Source of the DNA: Himantopus leucocephalus
Lineage: Eukaryota; Chordata; Aves; Charadriiformes; Recurvirostridae
Direction of reading: 5' to 3'
Assembly (NCBI GenBank): GCA_003993805.1
Contig: RSEF01000001.1
Coordinates: 143,666,213 to 143,730,212, forward strand
Length of the DNA: 64,000 nt
In this document: one piece after another, positions 49,491 through 61,500 of the stretch
Layout: every line of letters starts with the position of its first letter
Position numbering within the stretch: the first letter of the stretch is position 1
Position numbers and translations under genes: made by a program
The notes under the pieces: generated by a model
The model's input: the letters and a program-made list of their open reading frames with translations, nothing else
Database searches by the model: none
What the model was told of the DNA's origin: nothing

Positions 49491-49727
49491 GGCTGATAAG
49501 GGAGAAAACTGGAAAAAAAGATATGTTGGAATCCACCATGCTTCATACAAAACTCCTTTAGGAATTCAGCTGACTGTTCGAGAACGCACCGTGACAGAAG
49601 GAGCGAGCAGAAATTCCAACTTAATTTCACTCTCGGGCTTCTGCTGTCATTATCAGCAGCATCACCATTACTGCAATGGTGCCTACGAGCAAGACGTTTG
49701 CTATGCTGCGCACCACATCAATACAGG
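49491..49727 (+). CDS. Coding exon of the unidentified split gene (longest)
   Basis: 237 nt from the AG of 'ttttagag' to ACAGG|gtaata. With two bases from the previous exon, one frame is open for 78 full codons while the other two have stops. It begins RADKGENWKKRYVGIHHASY and later has a Cys/His/Tyr/Gln-rich part containing CCHYQQHHHYC. It leaves two bases (phase 2), which the next exon requires. An acceptor two bases earlier (ttttag) gives the same codon text in phase 0, so both are possible. The basic Trp-Lys-Lys-Arg-Tyr start looks protein-like. The Cys/His-rich end looks less so, and the true exon might end sooner. No zinc-finger spacing is clear. Family unknown. Confidence 0.48.
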
Positions 49728-49820
49728 GTAATAAAGAGAGCCCCACGAAGCTTCCAATTCTAACTTAAAAGTGTCCTTTCAGTGTCAGTTCCCAGAAGAT
49801 GTTTTCTCTTCTGTTTTCAG

Positions 49821-49949
49821 AATGGGACTGTGGAACACTCCTCACTTACAGCATGCCCTGCATGCTTTACATGAAGCTGTAGTTTCACAAGATTACAGAC
49901 AAGAGCTATCCAACAGTACTCAAAAATCAGAAGGCGCCAGAACACCCAG
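49821..49949 (+). CDS. Coding exon of the unidentified split gene
   Basis: 129 nt between a strong acceptor (tttctcttctgttttcag) and a consensus-like donor (CCCAG|gtgaat). Only one of three frames is open, phase 2 in and phase 2 out. After one shared codon it reads MGLWNTPHLQHALHALHEAV and then a polar Ser/Gln/Glu/Lys-rich end. The His/Ala/Leu stretch could form a short amphipathic helix. The intron before it is only 93 nt. The ATG near the exon start could also act as an internal start, though its context is not special. It agrees in phase with both neighbours, which makes this one of the firmer exons. Family unknown. Confidence 0.55.
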
Positions 49950-52061
49950 GTGAATACCCTCTATCCTTTCCTTCATCACTCACTGAAAGCCAGCACTCTG
50001 GGCTCTGACAACGAGAAAGAATTACATGTCTTCAGGCCAAATAAAAGCGAGCTTCATATCTAAAATACAGTCAACACAGAAACCTCTCTATGTCAAAAGC
50101 TACTATGCATTTGATACTATGTTAGATTCCCTTACATGATATTAAATGGGGATTTTGTGATCCCTTATCTAATATAACGAAACTTCCATTTAAGACCATC
50201 CCAAACCAAACTATGACTCCCCATTATATTTATCACCCTTCCCAAAACAATTCAGTTCTCAATTACTCTTCTTTTAGTCTCTAATCCCCTAACCAGAAAG
50301 CTCCCAGAGGGAAACCTGCATAACGGATAAGTGAATTTTACAAAATTATTCACTTTTCAAATACTTCAATTAACAAACTTGTTAGTCCAGCAAATAATCT
50401 GTTACTAATTAGCACAGAAGTGCTTACATCACTAACTAAAACCAGGAAAACTGCACTCCTTTGCAAGTGCCTCACTTCATATTACTTTTGTAGCTTATCA
50501 TTATCTCCTGTATTTTAATTTGAGAATTCAGGTCTGCACTTTGTGACGACAGCACATACAATGCAAGTATTAATATTTTTTTTTGCAAGGCACTGTAAAT
50601 ATATATGTTCCAGGAAGCTTGAAGTTGTTAAACTGAAAAAAAAAATATGTGATTTTATACAATTTAATAACAAATGCTGTCCCATGAGTCTACCTTTTCT
50701 AAGTACACTGTTTGATGCATCATAAATATGGCATTTCCTAACTGTCTACCACTGGAGTTTGCAAACTTGATATTCCTTTAGCAGTGTGTGTGAGAGTGTG
50801 TCTGTGTGCGTATTTGTTGGTTTACCATCTTCGTGGTGTTTGTAGTATACCATTTATGCTGCAATATTCAATTATTTTCTCTAGCTACAAATATTTTCTG
50901 AGTGAAGCAAGAAACAATGAGTTTTAGACCAGAAAATCCCTCTGCTGAATATCAAAGACAAGCTATAAACAGCCATCTTTGAGACCTCTCAAATAAAGGA
51001 TTGCCTTTATAGTGGAAAGCATGAGCTGACCTAAATACAAGGGAGACCATAAAATTTCCCTCTAATTCATACGAGTAAAACAGAGGCATTAACGCACACT
51101 CATGAGGGAGTTCCAAAAATCTTGCATAAAAGTTCCCCAGAATAGAAGTCGATGTTTTCAGCCACAGTCCCTCCCTTTCACCCTCTCCTAGGACACACAA
51201 CCATGCATGCTAGCTGAGAATACTGGTCAGACTCTGGGTTACAAAAATAAAGAATCACTGAAATTGCTTAAAAGACAGTTAAAAAATTGCTCGTGTGTTT
51301 ATTCCAAGTCTTGGTCCACTCCTAAGAGCAGGCTGTACATTAAAGACATAGCCAAACACCAAGATACTCACTTTAACACACATTACAAATGGAATGGTTA
51401 GGAAAATAAAAGTATGGTAATACTAAACTTAAGGTTTCTCCAACTAATAGCACAGAAGCAGTATGCTTCTAATCCAATCCTGTTAATTTCAGGAAAGATT
51501 TATTCAAGTCACAAAAGAGCAAAACTTTTGCAAAATCAGGCCCTGACATGTTTTACAATATTGAATGGAATTATGACATTGTGTAAATTTGTGTTTGCTG
51601 AGAGGTGCTGGCAGCAAAACTTATTGGGAAATGGGAAAGCTAGGACCCCAGTGCCTGAGGGAAAAAGAAGTTTATTACTTACGGAAAGGACAGGTTGAGG
51701 ATACACAGAACAAGAATTGACAGGCATAATCTTAACTTCAGTAAAGGGTCTTGACTAACTCTACCTGACTACTTCCATTCATTTACTTAAAACTTCCCCT
51801 GGCACCTGTCCCAGTCTCTAACCATCTCACATCATGAAATTCACATTTAAAATCTTCAATAATTCAGCTGTTCAATTAGTCAGCCAATCAATTATTCAGC
51901 TATTGATCTGCCCCACAAGGAAAATAAAACTTTAATGGATGGACAGTTTACCTTTCACAAACAGAAGAACCTGAGTTGCTGATTACAGCTTAGATTTGAT
52001 CTCTGTCCAGGCACAATTCTCTGAAAAAAAAAAAAAGTCTAATATTTTTTTCCCTTTGCAG
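49950..52061. other. Candidate intron
   Basis: AT-rich, with a short TG-rich run at about 50788-50812 and a good pyrimidine tract before the next exon (aatattttttttccctttgcag). Open frames at 50952-51200 (-) and 51207-51698 (+) have no support. Confidence 0.45.
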
Positions 52062-52146
52062 TTCTCAGATTAGCCCTGTTATAGCTCCAGAAAATGAGAA
52101 ACATCTGAAAGTTTCCAACTCTTTGCCACCAGGAGTAACATTACAG
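52062..52146 (+). CDS. Coding exon of the unidentified split gene
   Basis: 85 nt after a very strong acceptor (ttttttccctttgcag), ending at TACAG|gtgatg. Only one frame is open. It takes two bases from the previous exon and reads SSQISPVIAPENEKHLKVSN onward, ending on a codon boundary. Composition is Ser/Pro/Glu/Lys, typical of a disordered tail. The phase agrees with the exon at 49821. Downstream, the best-fitting continuation found is 59239-59367. An alternative donor (gtaaca) lies 10 bases upstream, within the exon. Family unknown. Confidence 0.55.
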
Positions 52147-54585
52147 GTGATGCTTATCTACCTCATTTGCTTCTTGCTTAGGAAATAATTAGGACTGAAA
52201 TGATGCTTTGTGCTGGAGATAATTAAACACTCTCCTCTAAAAGCTATAATGGAATTTTTGAAACTCAGTTGCATTATTTTGCTTCTTGATTTTCCTGTGC
52301 TAGATATAATTTCTTCATAAGGGAACCTTCCAAAAGGTTTTTCTTTCCTCTTATGAGCTTCCTACTTCTAATCTACATCTTCCTTTTTAAACCTGCTACC
52401 CACCAGTTTCTGCTCCTGCCTTTCTCAGTGATCATTAGGCTGAAAGACTACCTCTTCCAATCTCCTCTCACAAGACCAATGCTGATCCCTGTAGATTTCT
52501 ACAAGGACTGTGCTTGCTTCTGAACAGCTGCTACAATTAGACACTGGTGCCTAAAAGCACCGAGACCCTATTCAACACCTTGGCCAACCAAGTTCATCCC
52601 AGGGCACAGAACTTATTCCTGCAGATAATCCAACTTCTGTGCTGCTTAAATGCTGCCACTACCAGTTTCATATTCTCCTGACAGCACAAAAAGGGAAAGC
52701 ACAGCCAGCCAGTTACTGACACACCAGCATAGCCTTACATGGTATTTTTTTAAATCAAACCAGTTTTCTACTGTCATGGTCTCTAGCTTTTTATTCTACT
52801 CCAGTTCTAGAAGGAAGGAAGGAGGGGAAACCAGAAGTAAAAACAAAGGGAGAATATCTTACTCACTTTCCAGAAATGAAGAAAGATATTTTCAAAACAT
52901 TTTCTGATGAAGCACAGGTATCACCGAGTTGGTATTTTTATGAGAGTAAGACTAGTGAAGAAAAGTGAGAGGAAAGTCACAGATCGGCCTCAACAAGCTG
53001 TCCCCCTGCACAGAGGTGGTCACCCCAGTACAGGTGCTAAACTACCCCAGAAGGAGCCCGGATCTCCTCCTCAAGCTCTCAGCAGAGTTACATGATTCTT
53101 ACCATAGTTACCAATGCCCACCAGTTAAGCCCACACAACTTTGACCATTACTAGTTTTGTCATAGGCTGATGAGAGGTCTGAGAAAGACCTACTTTAGGG
53201 AAGGAGGAGAGGAGAGCTCATGCAACATGTGATGTATAGTACGCAAACACACCTGAAAGGGATTTTAGCTTCATCACAAGGTATTTTCCCAATTGCAGTT
53301 ATAGGAAACACAGCAGCCATTGCTTTGCACGATTGTAGCAAAGTACTACTTGCACGACAATACAAACACGCTATTAAATGTATCCATCTTGAAAATGAGC
53401 TTTCAATGCAGTGAAACATTTCTAATCAATAATTTGTAGTTTGTGATCATTTTAAATTGCAACAGTGCCTAGCCCTACCGCAAGAATCCAAACAATGGCA
53501 CTTAAAAGAAAAAAGCACAACTTGTCTAATTTTCGGTTTAATGTGTACCAAATCTATGTAAGCTCATGCAGATAAATATTTTTTTCTAGTCAAGCACACA
53601 TATATAAATAATAAATCAACTTAATCATGAAAAAAATTATTTATTTCATCAAATTATTGGGAAATATTCACTGAAGAGGAAAAAAACCCAGTAGCATTAC
53701 ATTAATGCTGCTAGAACTTGAATCAGAAAACTGTCAAAGATAGCTTATCAGTTACTTTAAATAGGCATTCAATAATTGAAGTACCCTGAGGAATAATTAC
53801 AGGCTATATTAAGACGACAGGAGTTTAAACTCGTAAAGCTAAGAGTACATGCCATAAAGTGCCAAAGACATATTGAATGAGTCCCAAATGCCTCTGCATC
53901 TATTCCTACCCCCATATTTCTCATTTCTCCTTCCTCTTATCTACATACAAAGAACGATCAAGTACTTTCAATCTAAATCAATTTTTTTTAGATCTTTGGA
54001 AAAACACAAACACACACACCTGACCTGAGAAAGAAGCATCAGTGAAACCTCCCTGAGAAACACACTGCACTTGTACGGATCATCAACTGGGAAGTGCCTT
54101 CACCAGAGTGAAACTGCCCAGAAATGCACCTATGTGGCAAACAGAAAGCAGACAAAGGGACGAAGATGCTCCTTACACAGTCTCTCCTAACATATCAGTA
54201 ATATCATGCTATTCATGCTAAATTTCTGGAATGTTAGTGTTTCCCACAGCCCATAAAATTTCAAGCACCATCTCTGAAAAGTACGTATCCCATCAGGAGA
54301 CCATCTCACTCAATGGCAGGCAGTTTTTCTCTTCTTCCTTTCCACCAGCTTAGACAAGGCAAAGGCATCAAAAGACGTAAAAATCTCCGTAGAATAATGG
54401 AGAAGAACCAGACACAACACAGGGTGCTTGGCCTGATTTTGCATGTCTGTGCTCTCACTAGTCTGGGCTTTCCTTCACCCAGATATCTCTTTTTTTCCAC
54501 AGATTAGAAAGGCACCAGTTCTACCTCCCAAACGCTTTTCATCAAGGAGACTGCTTACACCAGAGTCTTCCTGGATGTTCAGAGA
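52147..54585. other. Non-coding or intronic stretch
   Basis: A Lys/Glu-rich open stretch from about 52811 to a TGA at 52966 follows two possible acceptors and looks protein-like. It needs phase 1, whereas the exon at 52062 ends in phase 0, so it was not joined. A short CA run is at about 54006-54020. Other open frames are unsupported. Confidence 0.4.
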
Positions 54586-54900
54586 ACCATAGAATCATAC
54601 AATCATTTTGGTTAGCATACACCTTTAAGGTCATCAAGTCCAACTGTTACCCTAGCATTGCCAAGTTACGACTAAACCATGTCCCTCAGCACTACACCTA
54701 CATGTCTTTTAAATACCTCCAGGGATGGTGACTCAACCACATCCCTGGGTAGCCTGTTCCAATGCTTCATAACCCTTTCAGTGAAGAAATTTTTCCTAAT
54801 TTCCAATCTAAACCTCCCCTGCTGCAACTAGAGGCCATTTCCTCTTGTCCTATTGCCTGCTACTTGGGAGAAGAGACGGACACCCACCTCGCTACAACCT
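54586..54900 (-). mobile_element. CR1 LINE, 5'-truncated copy
   Basis: Starts with the diverged CR1 3' terminus (accatagaatcatacaatca). It continues through 'ttttaaatacctccagggat', 'atccctgggtagcctgttcc' and 'ggccatttcctcttgtccta', all in CR1 order read backwards, so the element lies on the minus strand. It stops after 'cctcgctacaacct'. Subfamily differs from the copy at 23406. Confidence 0.93.
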
Positions 54901-57900
54901 GATGCTACTTTTACCATGTTACCATGCTTCTTTTACCATGTTACCACGTTACCATGCTTCTTTTCAGCCATGTCTGTGCAGAGACCTACAGGCCAACACT
55001 CCATCAACTGCAAACTGAACAACCTCACATGAGATTTATTGCCATGAAAAAAATGTTTCTGAGGAATATATGAAAATCATAAGCAGAAAAAGAAAATGTA
55101 ATATATTACCACTGCTGTGGCAAATCACTAACTCCACAGTTCATTGCTGTGAGAGACCAAAGATCTTTTCTCCCTGCAGTGAAACAGCCCAAATTTTACA
55201 GCAGTTAAAACTGAAGTATATGATGACAAACAGGAGAATATAATGGAAAAAAAACCATACGGGAACACAGAAATTGTTTTAACTTACATAAAAACTAGCT
55301 ATCACTTTACACGGCTAAACATTAGCACTAACATATACAAAAATAAAATTATGTAAGCAGAGGCTACTATTCCTGTATTTAGAGTCCTAAACAAGTAGCT
55401 TGAATTCCACAAGTGAGAAGCTTCTTCAAGTCCACATAACCTTTACTATAATTTCAGATGACTGAAAATCAGATTACTTCTATTTAGGTTCTCACATGCA
55501 TATTTTTAGCCAGAAATGCAAGCCACACAGACTGAACGTTTTGGCCTATGGATAAATTTGACAGTAAAATGCACAAGGACCCACAGGATAGGGCAATAGC
55601 AGTGTTTTCCAGATCAGTGTGACTGTAGGTGCTTTGATTTATTTGGCTTGAAAGAAGGCAGTGCATCTTTTCAGAGTTATGTACCTTTTTTTTCCTCTGG
55701 CATTCTTTATCTTATTCTGTCTAAAGATCCATGTTCCAGCTTATGTTGGAAGTTGTGTTCTCAGTCTATTAATTAGTTGTATTAATCAGTTTAGCAATTA
55801 GTTCCCACTGAAGTGAAACTTCTTTACATGCTATTTTCCATTTGAGATAGAAAAGACAAAGCATAAATACAGCACTATTTAAGTAACTACTGGAAAAATA
55901 TATTTTATCTGATTTGAAATTTGCTTCTTTTGTTAGCTCTTTGGTTTTCTTAGCTTTTTCTTCTTTCCTTGTCCTTTTGAGGAAGACCAATGTTTGCATC
56001 TAAAATTAAACACTCCAAGCAAAATCATCACCAGTTCTAAGTACTGTAGTACATTACTGTACTCAGAGTACACTATACAGCTCAGTAACTACATGAAATA
56101 CTAGACGTTTTCATCTCTATAATTTCCAAGAGGGGTCGACACATATCTTTATTCGGCCTTACATTTTAGAGACACACTTAGCCTTGAAATATACAGACCT
56201 GCAAATAAAGCAAGATTTTTTTCCTCAGAAGTTCAACAGACATTGACTATATTGTGAACATACTGTTATTATACTGCTAACAATCATAATTTTTCGTGCT
56301 ATGTGATACAGCTGAAGTTTGCAAACTCTGTTACTAGTTGCAGGGTAGGAAATACTTCAATTGAAAACCAGTATGATTGGATTATTCTTCTCACCACTGA
56401 AAAAATAAAATCTTTGCATACAGATTTCTGTATAAAGAGTTCTCTACAAATAGTGATTTGTTTATTTTCATATCACTGTTAAATAGGGAGATCCCTGAGC
56501 TTCTTTGATTAATATATATCTGAAAACAGGCTGTGTGGAGAGTGCTTTTGGTCAGAAAAGGCCTCCTTAAGTCATGTCTGCTTCTGAGAAGTTTAAAACA
56601 AGAAAGTTATTTCCTCGAGCCTCCAAGTGAACCAGGCATCAGAAAGAGTACTCCCTCCTGGGAAGCTGCTACTAAACCCAGACGTTAGGAGTACATCTGT
56701 AGCTACTGAATTCAAAAAGCAATGTTCTACATGTTATCTTTGAAGTTTATCTCAAGGCCCAATGGGTATAAACATAAGCAAGTCTTACAATTTCTCCCCC
56801 CAAAATTCCACCATACCTACCCCAGGCAACCAACACTTGTGCACGCAGGGACTCTCAAAATCTCTTATTCATGTCTAAGTATGCATGCAAACTGTAAGAA
56901 GTATACACTGACAAGCAAAGAAACAGATTAACCCTGCAGACCTTGAGGGGGAAAAAAAGGCTGTTTTCTTTGGATGGAGACTTAATCCACCACTTCCTCA
57001 GTGAGTTAAATATCTTCCTCCCACACTAGGTTTATTTTTTGTTATTTTAATTCTTTCCTGTGGCACAGTCTGAAGTGCCTTCTACTGTGTGCTTGGCAGC
57101 CACTTTTTCACTGTCCAGCTGCTTTCTCTTGCCATTGACGCTGGGATGCCTTTTCTATCAATGGATAAAATTTACAAGCACATTACAAGCAAAATTACAG
57201 GCAGTCTTCCTGCTCAACAGGAACAGTATTGAATTATGATTTCCAGAGGAGTATCTTCCACAAACAATGTATGCAGTTTCTCATTTCCTCTTGGCAAGAA
57301 TGTTATATCCAATCTCTGCTAATTGCTTCCTGTAGACACACTTCTAAATAATAATTTGCACCCAAAAAAAAATAAATTAAGATGATGATTATTTTAGGCA
57401 AATCATTCTCAGTTTAAACCATCCATGGGGAAACAACCTGAGACACGGCATAGCAGTAGAACCTTAATGTTATCTCCTTCTGTTGAATGCAGCAGGATTT
57501 TGCAGATGTTTAATTTATCTCTATACGATGCCAAGCACAGGTAAAAGCGCTCAGAACAATTTCATGCTAGATCAACTTTGAAGTTATCTTTCAAAAACAG
57601 TTCATTTCTTAACCTAGAAGTGAGTAAGTTAAATGTCCTGACAAGACTTAGAGCTGCCCAATGGCAGCAATACTAATATGAGAGACTTTTCTCAAGTACT
57701 TATTTCGGCAATATCCAACTTTGTCTGAAGCTGTAAAATTCAGACTCAGGGTAAACATGAGTAAATGTGCCAGACCCTAAAGGACCACAGAAGAAGCTGA
57801 TAAATCAGTTCATGTCCATATTAAATGTGTCAGTATTACCCAAATAGGTGGCATCTTGTGGATAAGGCACCTGATAAAAGTCAGGATATTTAAGATGTAT

Positions 57901-59238
57901 TACTGGCTCCAGCTATAACCTGTTAGATGATATTTGGAGAGTGTAGCCTTCTCATGCTTTCTATCCCTCCATCTACATCCCCCAGACTTTCTAGAGTGCT
58001 TCCAGTGTGAGGTTCTGTTTAAAACACATTTTCATATGCATATCCCACAAGCTACCTGTGAAAAACTAAAAAACTACCACCACAGATATGTATAATATGT
58101 ATGTATAATTGATATAAAGGTTACCCAAGAGACCACCCCTTCTCCTGTCTTCCCACTCCTGAGTCCCCATAGCCTTCTTCTCTTCCCAGTACACCCCTTG
58201 TGTCTGTCTCTCATTATCTAATGGATGCATTTCCAAGCACTACTTCTTTATACGGGTGCAAACTGAACAGATGAATATATGAGTGAACCAAACACCTGCT
58301 GCAGTTGTACTTCTTGGTTTTTGTGAAGACATGAGGAATGGAACATGTGTAGCCAACAGGGATCTATTCTAAATGCAGTAACATATGAAATATGGTCCAC
58401 ATGACTAATGCTCTCAACACAGGGTGAGACAAAGAGGTTATCCCAATGGTGGGTTCCTCCACAGGGAGGAACTGCAACATGCCTTCCAGGGCTGCTCCAG
58501 CTTAAAATAATGGTGACACTACATTTACCTTCAGCTGGTTTATAACTAAGATATATACTTTGCCTACCTGCTACCCAATTCCCATAACACAAAGTAAAAT
58601 AGGCCTAAAATCGGTCCAGCCTCTTCTTTTTTAATGACTGATCTGAATACAAATGCCAAGATTTGGGCAATGTGTGATCTTGTGTAATTCTGCCTGTACA
58701 AATGTACACAGAGTATTAGACCCAAGTTTAATACTACACTAAGATTATATTGGTTGGATATCTGGAAGCTGATGGCATAAGTCAGAAAAATTACTTTTCA
58801 GGTGGAGGGGTTCTCTTACAAAATAGATCATTGCAGAAACCCATGTGGTGACAAGCAGCAGCAAACAAGACTAAAAAATCAGGGAAAGTGAAGACAAAAA
58901 GGAAGGCCAGATACAAAAAGAGGGATTTTTTTTTTTTTACATCTGAAAGGCACACAAACAGAAATACTGTCAATTTAGAGGCAACCTCTGGGAGGTTAAC
59001 TTCTTTAATTCAATTCTGCTTTAGGATGATGAGCTGCAGATAAATGGATGGCTGACTATGTTGACTGCACAGTGAATTTCATCTCTTGCTTTCTGAGTGC
59101 CATTCAGTTAGCTCTGATTTTGATTCCTTAGTTTGCTGCTTTTGTGATGGCAGGAATTTTTTGGCTATTGTTGTTTGTTTGCTTGAATTCATTACTCCTT
59201 TATCATTTGACAACAGCTATACATTCCATTTTTTTCAG
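54901..59238. other. Non-coding or intronic stretch
   Basis: Immediately after the CR1 copy, 54906-54965 holds imperfect tandem copies built from 'cttttaccatgttac' and 'catgcttcttttaccatg'. A 48-nt segment at 57493-57540 has a good acceptor and a gtaaaa donor and is open in two frames, but fits neither neighbour in phase. Nothing else recognised. Confidence 0.4.
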
Positions 59239-59367
59239 TGGGAAACACCAGAGAGGTTTAAGACCTCACTTTTGACAGGCATCTTTTTGAAAACTACTAA
59301 AAAAGGGGTGGGCTGTTACACACCGATTTCTTACTTTATGAAAATAAACTGCACTTGGGTTTTGTAA
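59239..59367 (+). CDS. Possible last coding exon of the split gene
   Basis: After a very strong acceptor (cattccatttttttcag), one frame is open for 42 codons to a TAA, beginning WETPERFKTSLLTGIFLKTT. The other two frames stop early. It starts in phase 0, which is what the exon at 52062-52146 leaves. An AATAAA hexamer lies at 59409-59414, about 42 bases after the stop, as expected for a short 3' untranslated region, although this hexamer is common in AT-rich DNA. A GT (gtaaga) two bases before the stop could make it an internal exon instead. Joining it gives a predicted product of 339 residues from the ATG at 26254. Confidence 0.33.
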   Translation, partial: WETPERFKTSLLTGIFLKTTKKGVGCYTPISYFMKINCTWVL

Positions 59368-60852
59368 GAGGAAAAAAAAAATTCAATTAATTTAATACTT
59401 GCAAATCCAATAAATCTGCGTATGTTAATAATTTCTAGACCCAGTGTATTTTCATAACACTTTGACCTCTTGCAGATGTTTGCTGCATCATGAGATATGG
59501 GGCTTACATAACAACATACATCAAGAGTTAAAAAAAATACCATAAATAATAATAACCCCAAATTTCACAGAATTAAAAACGGCAAAAGCCCAAATCTCCT
59601 AATTACTTAGCAATACCCTTCTATATTGTTTAGCAATGACTGAGGACAGTAAGGGTCTGATTTTACTCCCATCAGACACTACAGGAACCTTGGCACTTAT
59701 TTTAGTGAAATTACAAGCAAGTCTTAAATTACTTCTATATTTAGATTCTTACGTTGCAAGCCAGTGGATATAATGAAATGCCATATTCGGTGACTTCAGA
59801 TCCATTTGACGTCCATATACTTGAAAAGCATCTGTGTCTTTTTTTTCTTTTATGGCCTCATTCAAATGCAGTAATCATTAAGTATTTGAGGGGACAGACC
59901 ACACACTACACATTAATCAAGGTGCTGTAAACAGAAACAACCCTCATTCTAAAAGATCTATGGTTAATACCATCTAATGCACTCCAAACACTCAGCTTTT
60001 ATGAATTCTTTTTATAGGAGTGTCACTGCAATACAGAAAGTGGGCTACCTCTGATTCATTCTAATCATATGAAAGTCACGCACTTTGCTCTCACATATGG
60101 TTAGCAGCCTACAGGAATTTTTCCAACCCTCAGTGATGAGTTTATTTTATACTTTATTTTGCATACGAATACATAAATCCATTAGACCAATTCCAGAGCA
60201 CAAAATTTTGGAATCTTATCAACCCACACAGCTGATGATCTGAGGCAGGATGTGATCAAGACAACACAGCAAACATTCAAAAACAGATGATCGGGGAAAC
60301 AGTCACCTGGAAGAGTAATATCACTTTGTTCTGCCTTTTTCTGCTTTGCATTCCCAGTCGTCTTAGTGTCCAACTATCTTCAAACACCACATAATAACGT
60401 GAACTCTCATCCTGCACAGCCCTTCAGAGTTGGTACATATCAACAAGTTTTGCAGATAGGGAAATATATTACAGCAGTTTGTAGCTCCAGTTTTGGGAAA
60501 GGACAGACTTAGATGATTATCTGCATAAGTCTCTAGCAGACTGGCCTTTATTAAAAAAAAAAAAACCAGAATTATTTAATTCAAAAAGACGTGTTTTCTT
60601 CTTGGGAAGAAGCACGGTGGTGTTTTCTGGTTTTACACAAGCATCTCCTGACTGTCCCAAGTTACTGAAGATATTAGACAGCAACTAAAATAGCTAACAT
60701 TTTTGAAGTTTGTGAGATTAGATTCATGACAGTTAAAAATTTTGAGGAAAAAAGGCTGGGGCACTGTCTCTGAGAATATTCTCCAAAAGAAAAAAGAAAA
60801 AAAAACAAACTAAGAGGGAATCAGTACAGACCACATCTTTGGATTCCAGAGT
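59368..60852. other. Non-coding stretch, nothing recognised
   Basis: AT-rich, no supported gene or repeat. An A run of 13 is at about 60553-60565 and A-rich text is at about 60787-60810, just before the CR1 copy. Confidence 0.45.
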
Positions 60853-61500
60853 TCACAGAATCACAGACTGGCTGAGGCGGTAGGGCACCTCTGGAGATTG
60901 TCCAGTCCAACACCCTGCTCAAAGCAGGGTCAGCTACAGCAGGTAGTTCATGGCCATGTCCAGTCAGATTATGAGTACCTTCAAGAATGGAGACTCTACA
61001 ACCTCTCTGGACAATCTGTGTCAGTGGTTGACCACCATCACAGTAAAAATATTTTTTCTTATGTTTACATGCAATTCCATATATTTCAATTTATGCCTGT
61101 TGTCTCTCACTCTGCTACAGGGAAAAGTCTGGCTCCACCATCTTTACTCACCCCATCAGGTATTTAGACACATTGATGGCATTTGCCCTGAGCCTTCTCT
61201 TCAACAGTCTGAACAGTCCCAGCTCTCTCAGCCTCTTCTCATATGACAGATTCTCCAATTCCTTAATCATCTTTGTGGCCTTTTGCTGGACTTGCTCCAA
61301 TATGTGCATACCTCTCTTGTACTGGGGAGCTAATGCAGCCTAGGACTAATACAGTCCTGTACCAATACAGCCCAGGATGCTATTGCCTTCCTTTGCTGCA
61401 AGGGCACACTGCTGTCTCATGTTTAACTTCTTGATTAACAACTGGACTATGAGACAGTTGTCCTCCAGCCTCTATTTAAATATGGGGTTATTCCTTCCAA
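60853..61500 (-). mobile_element. CR1 LINE, older diverged copy
   Basis: Begins 'ttcacagaatcacagactgg' and continues with 'caacctctctggacaatctg', 'ccctgagccttctcttcaac' and 'cttttgctggacttgctcca'. It ends near 'atatggggttattccttcc', all matching CR1 read backwards. It is more diverged than the copy at 23406 and carries internal small insertions (a repeated 'aatacag' near 61346-61372). Confidence 0.92.

Noticed and set aside
57493..57540. 48-nt segment with a good acceptor and gtaaaa donor, open in two frames
   Set aside because: Neither frame fits the phase left by 52146 or needed by 59239.
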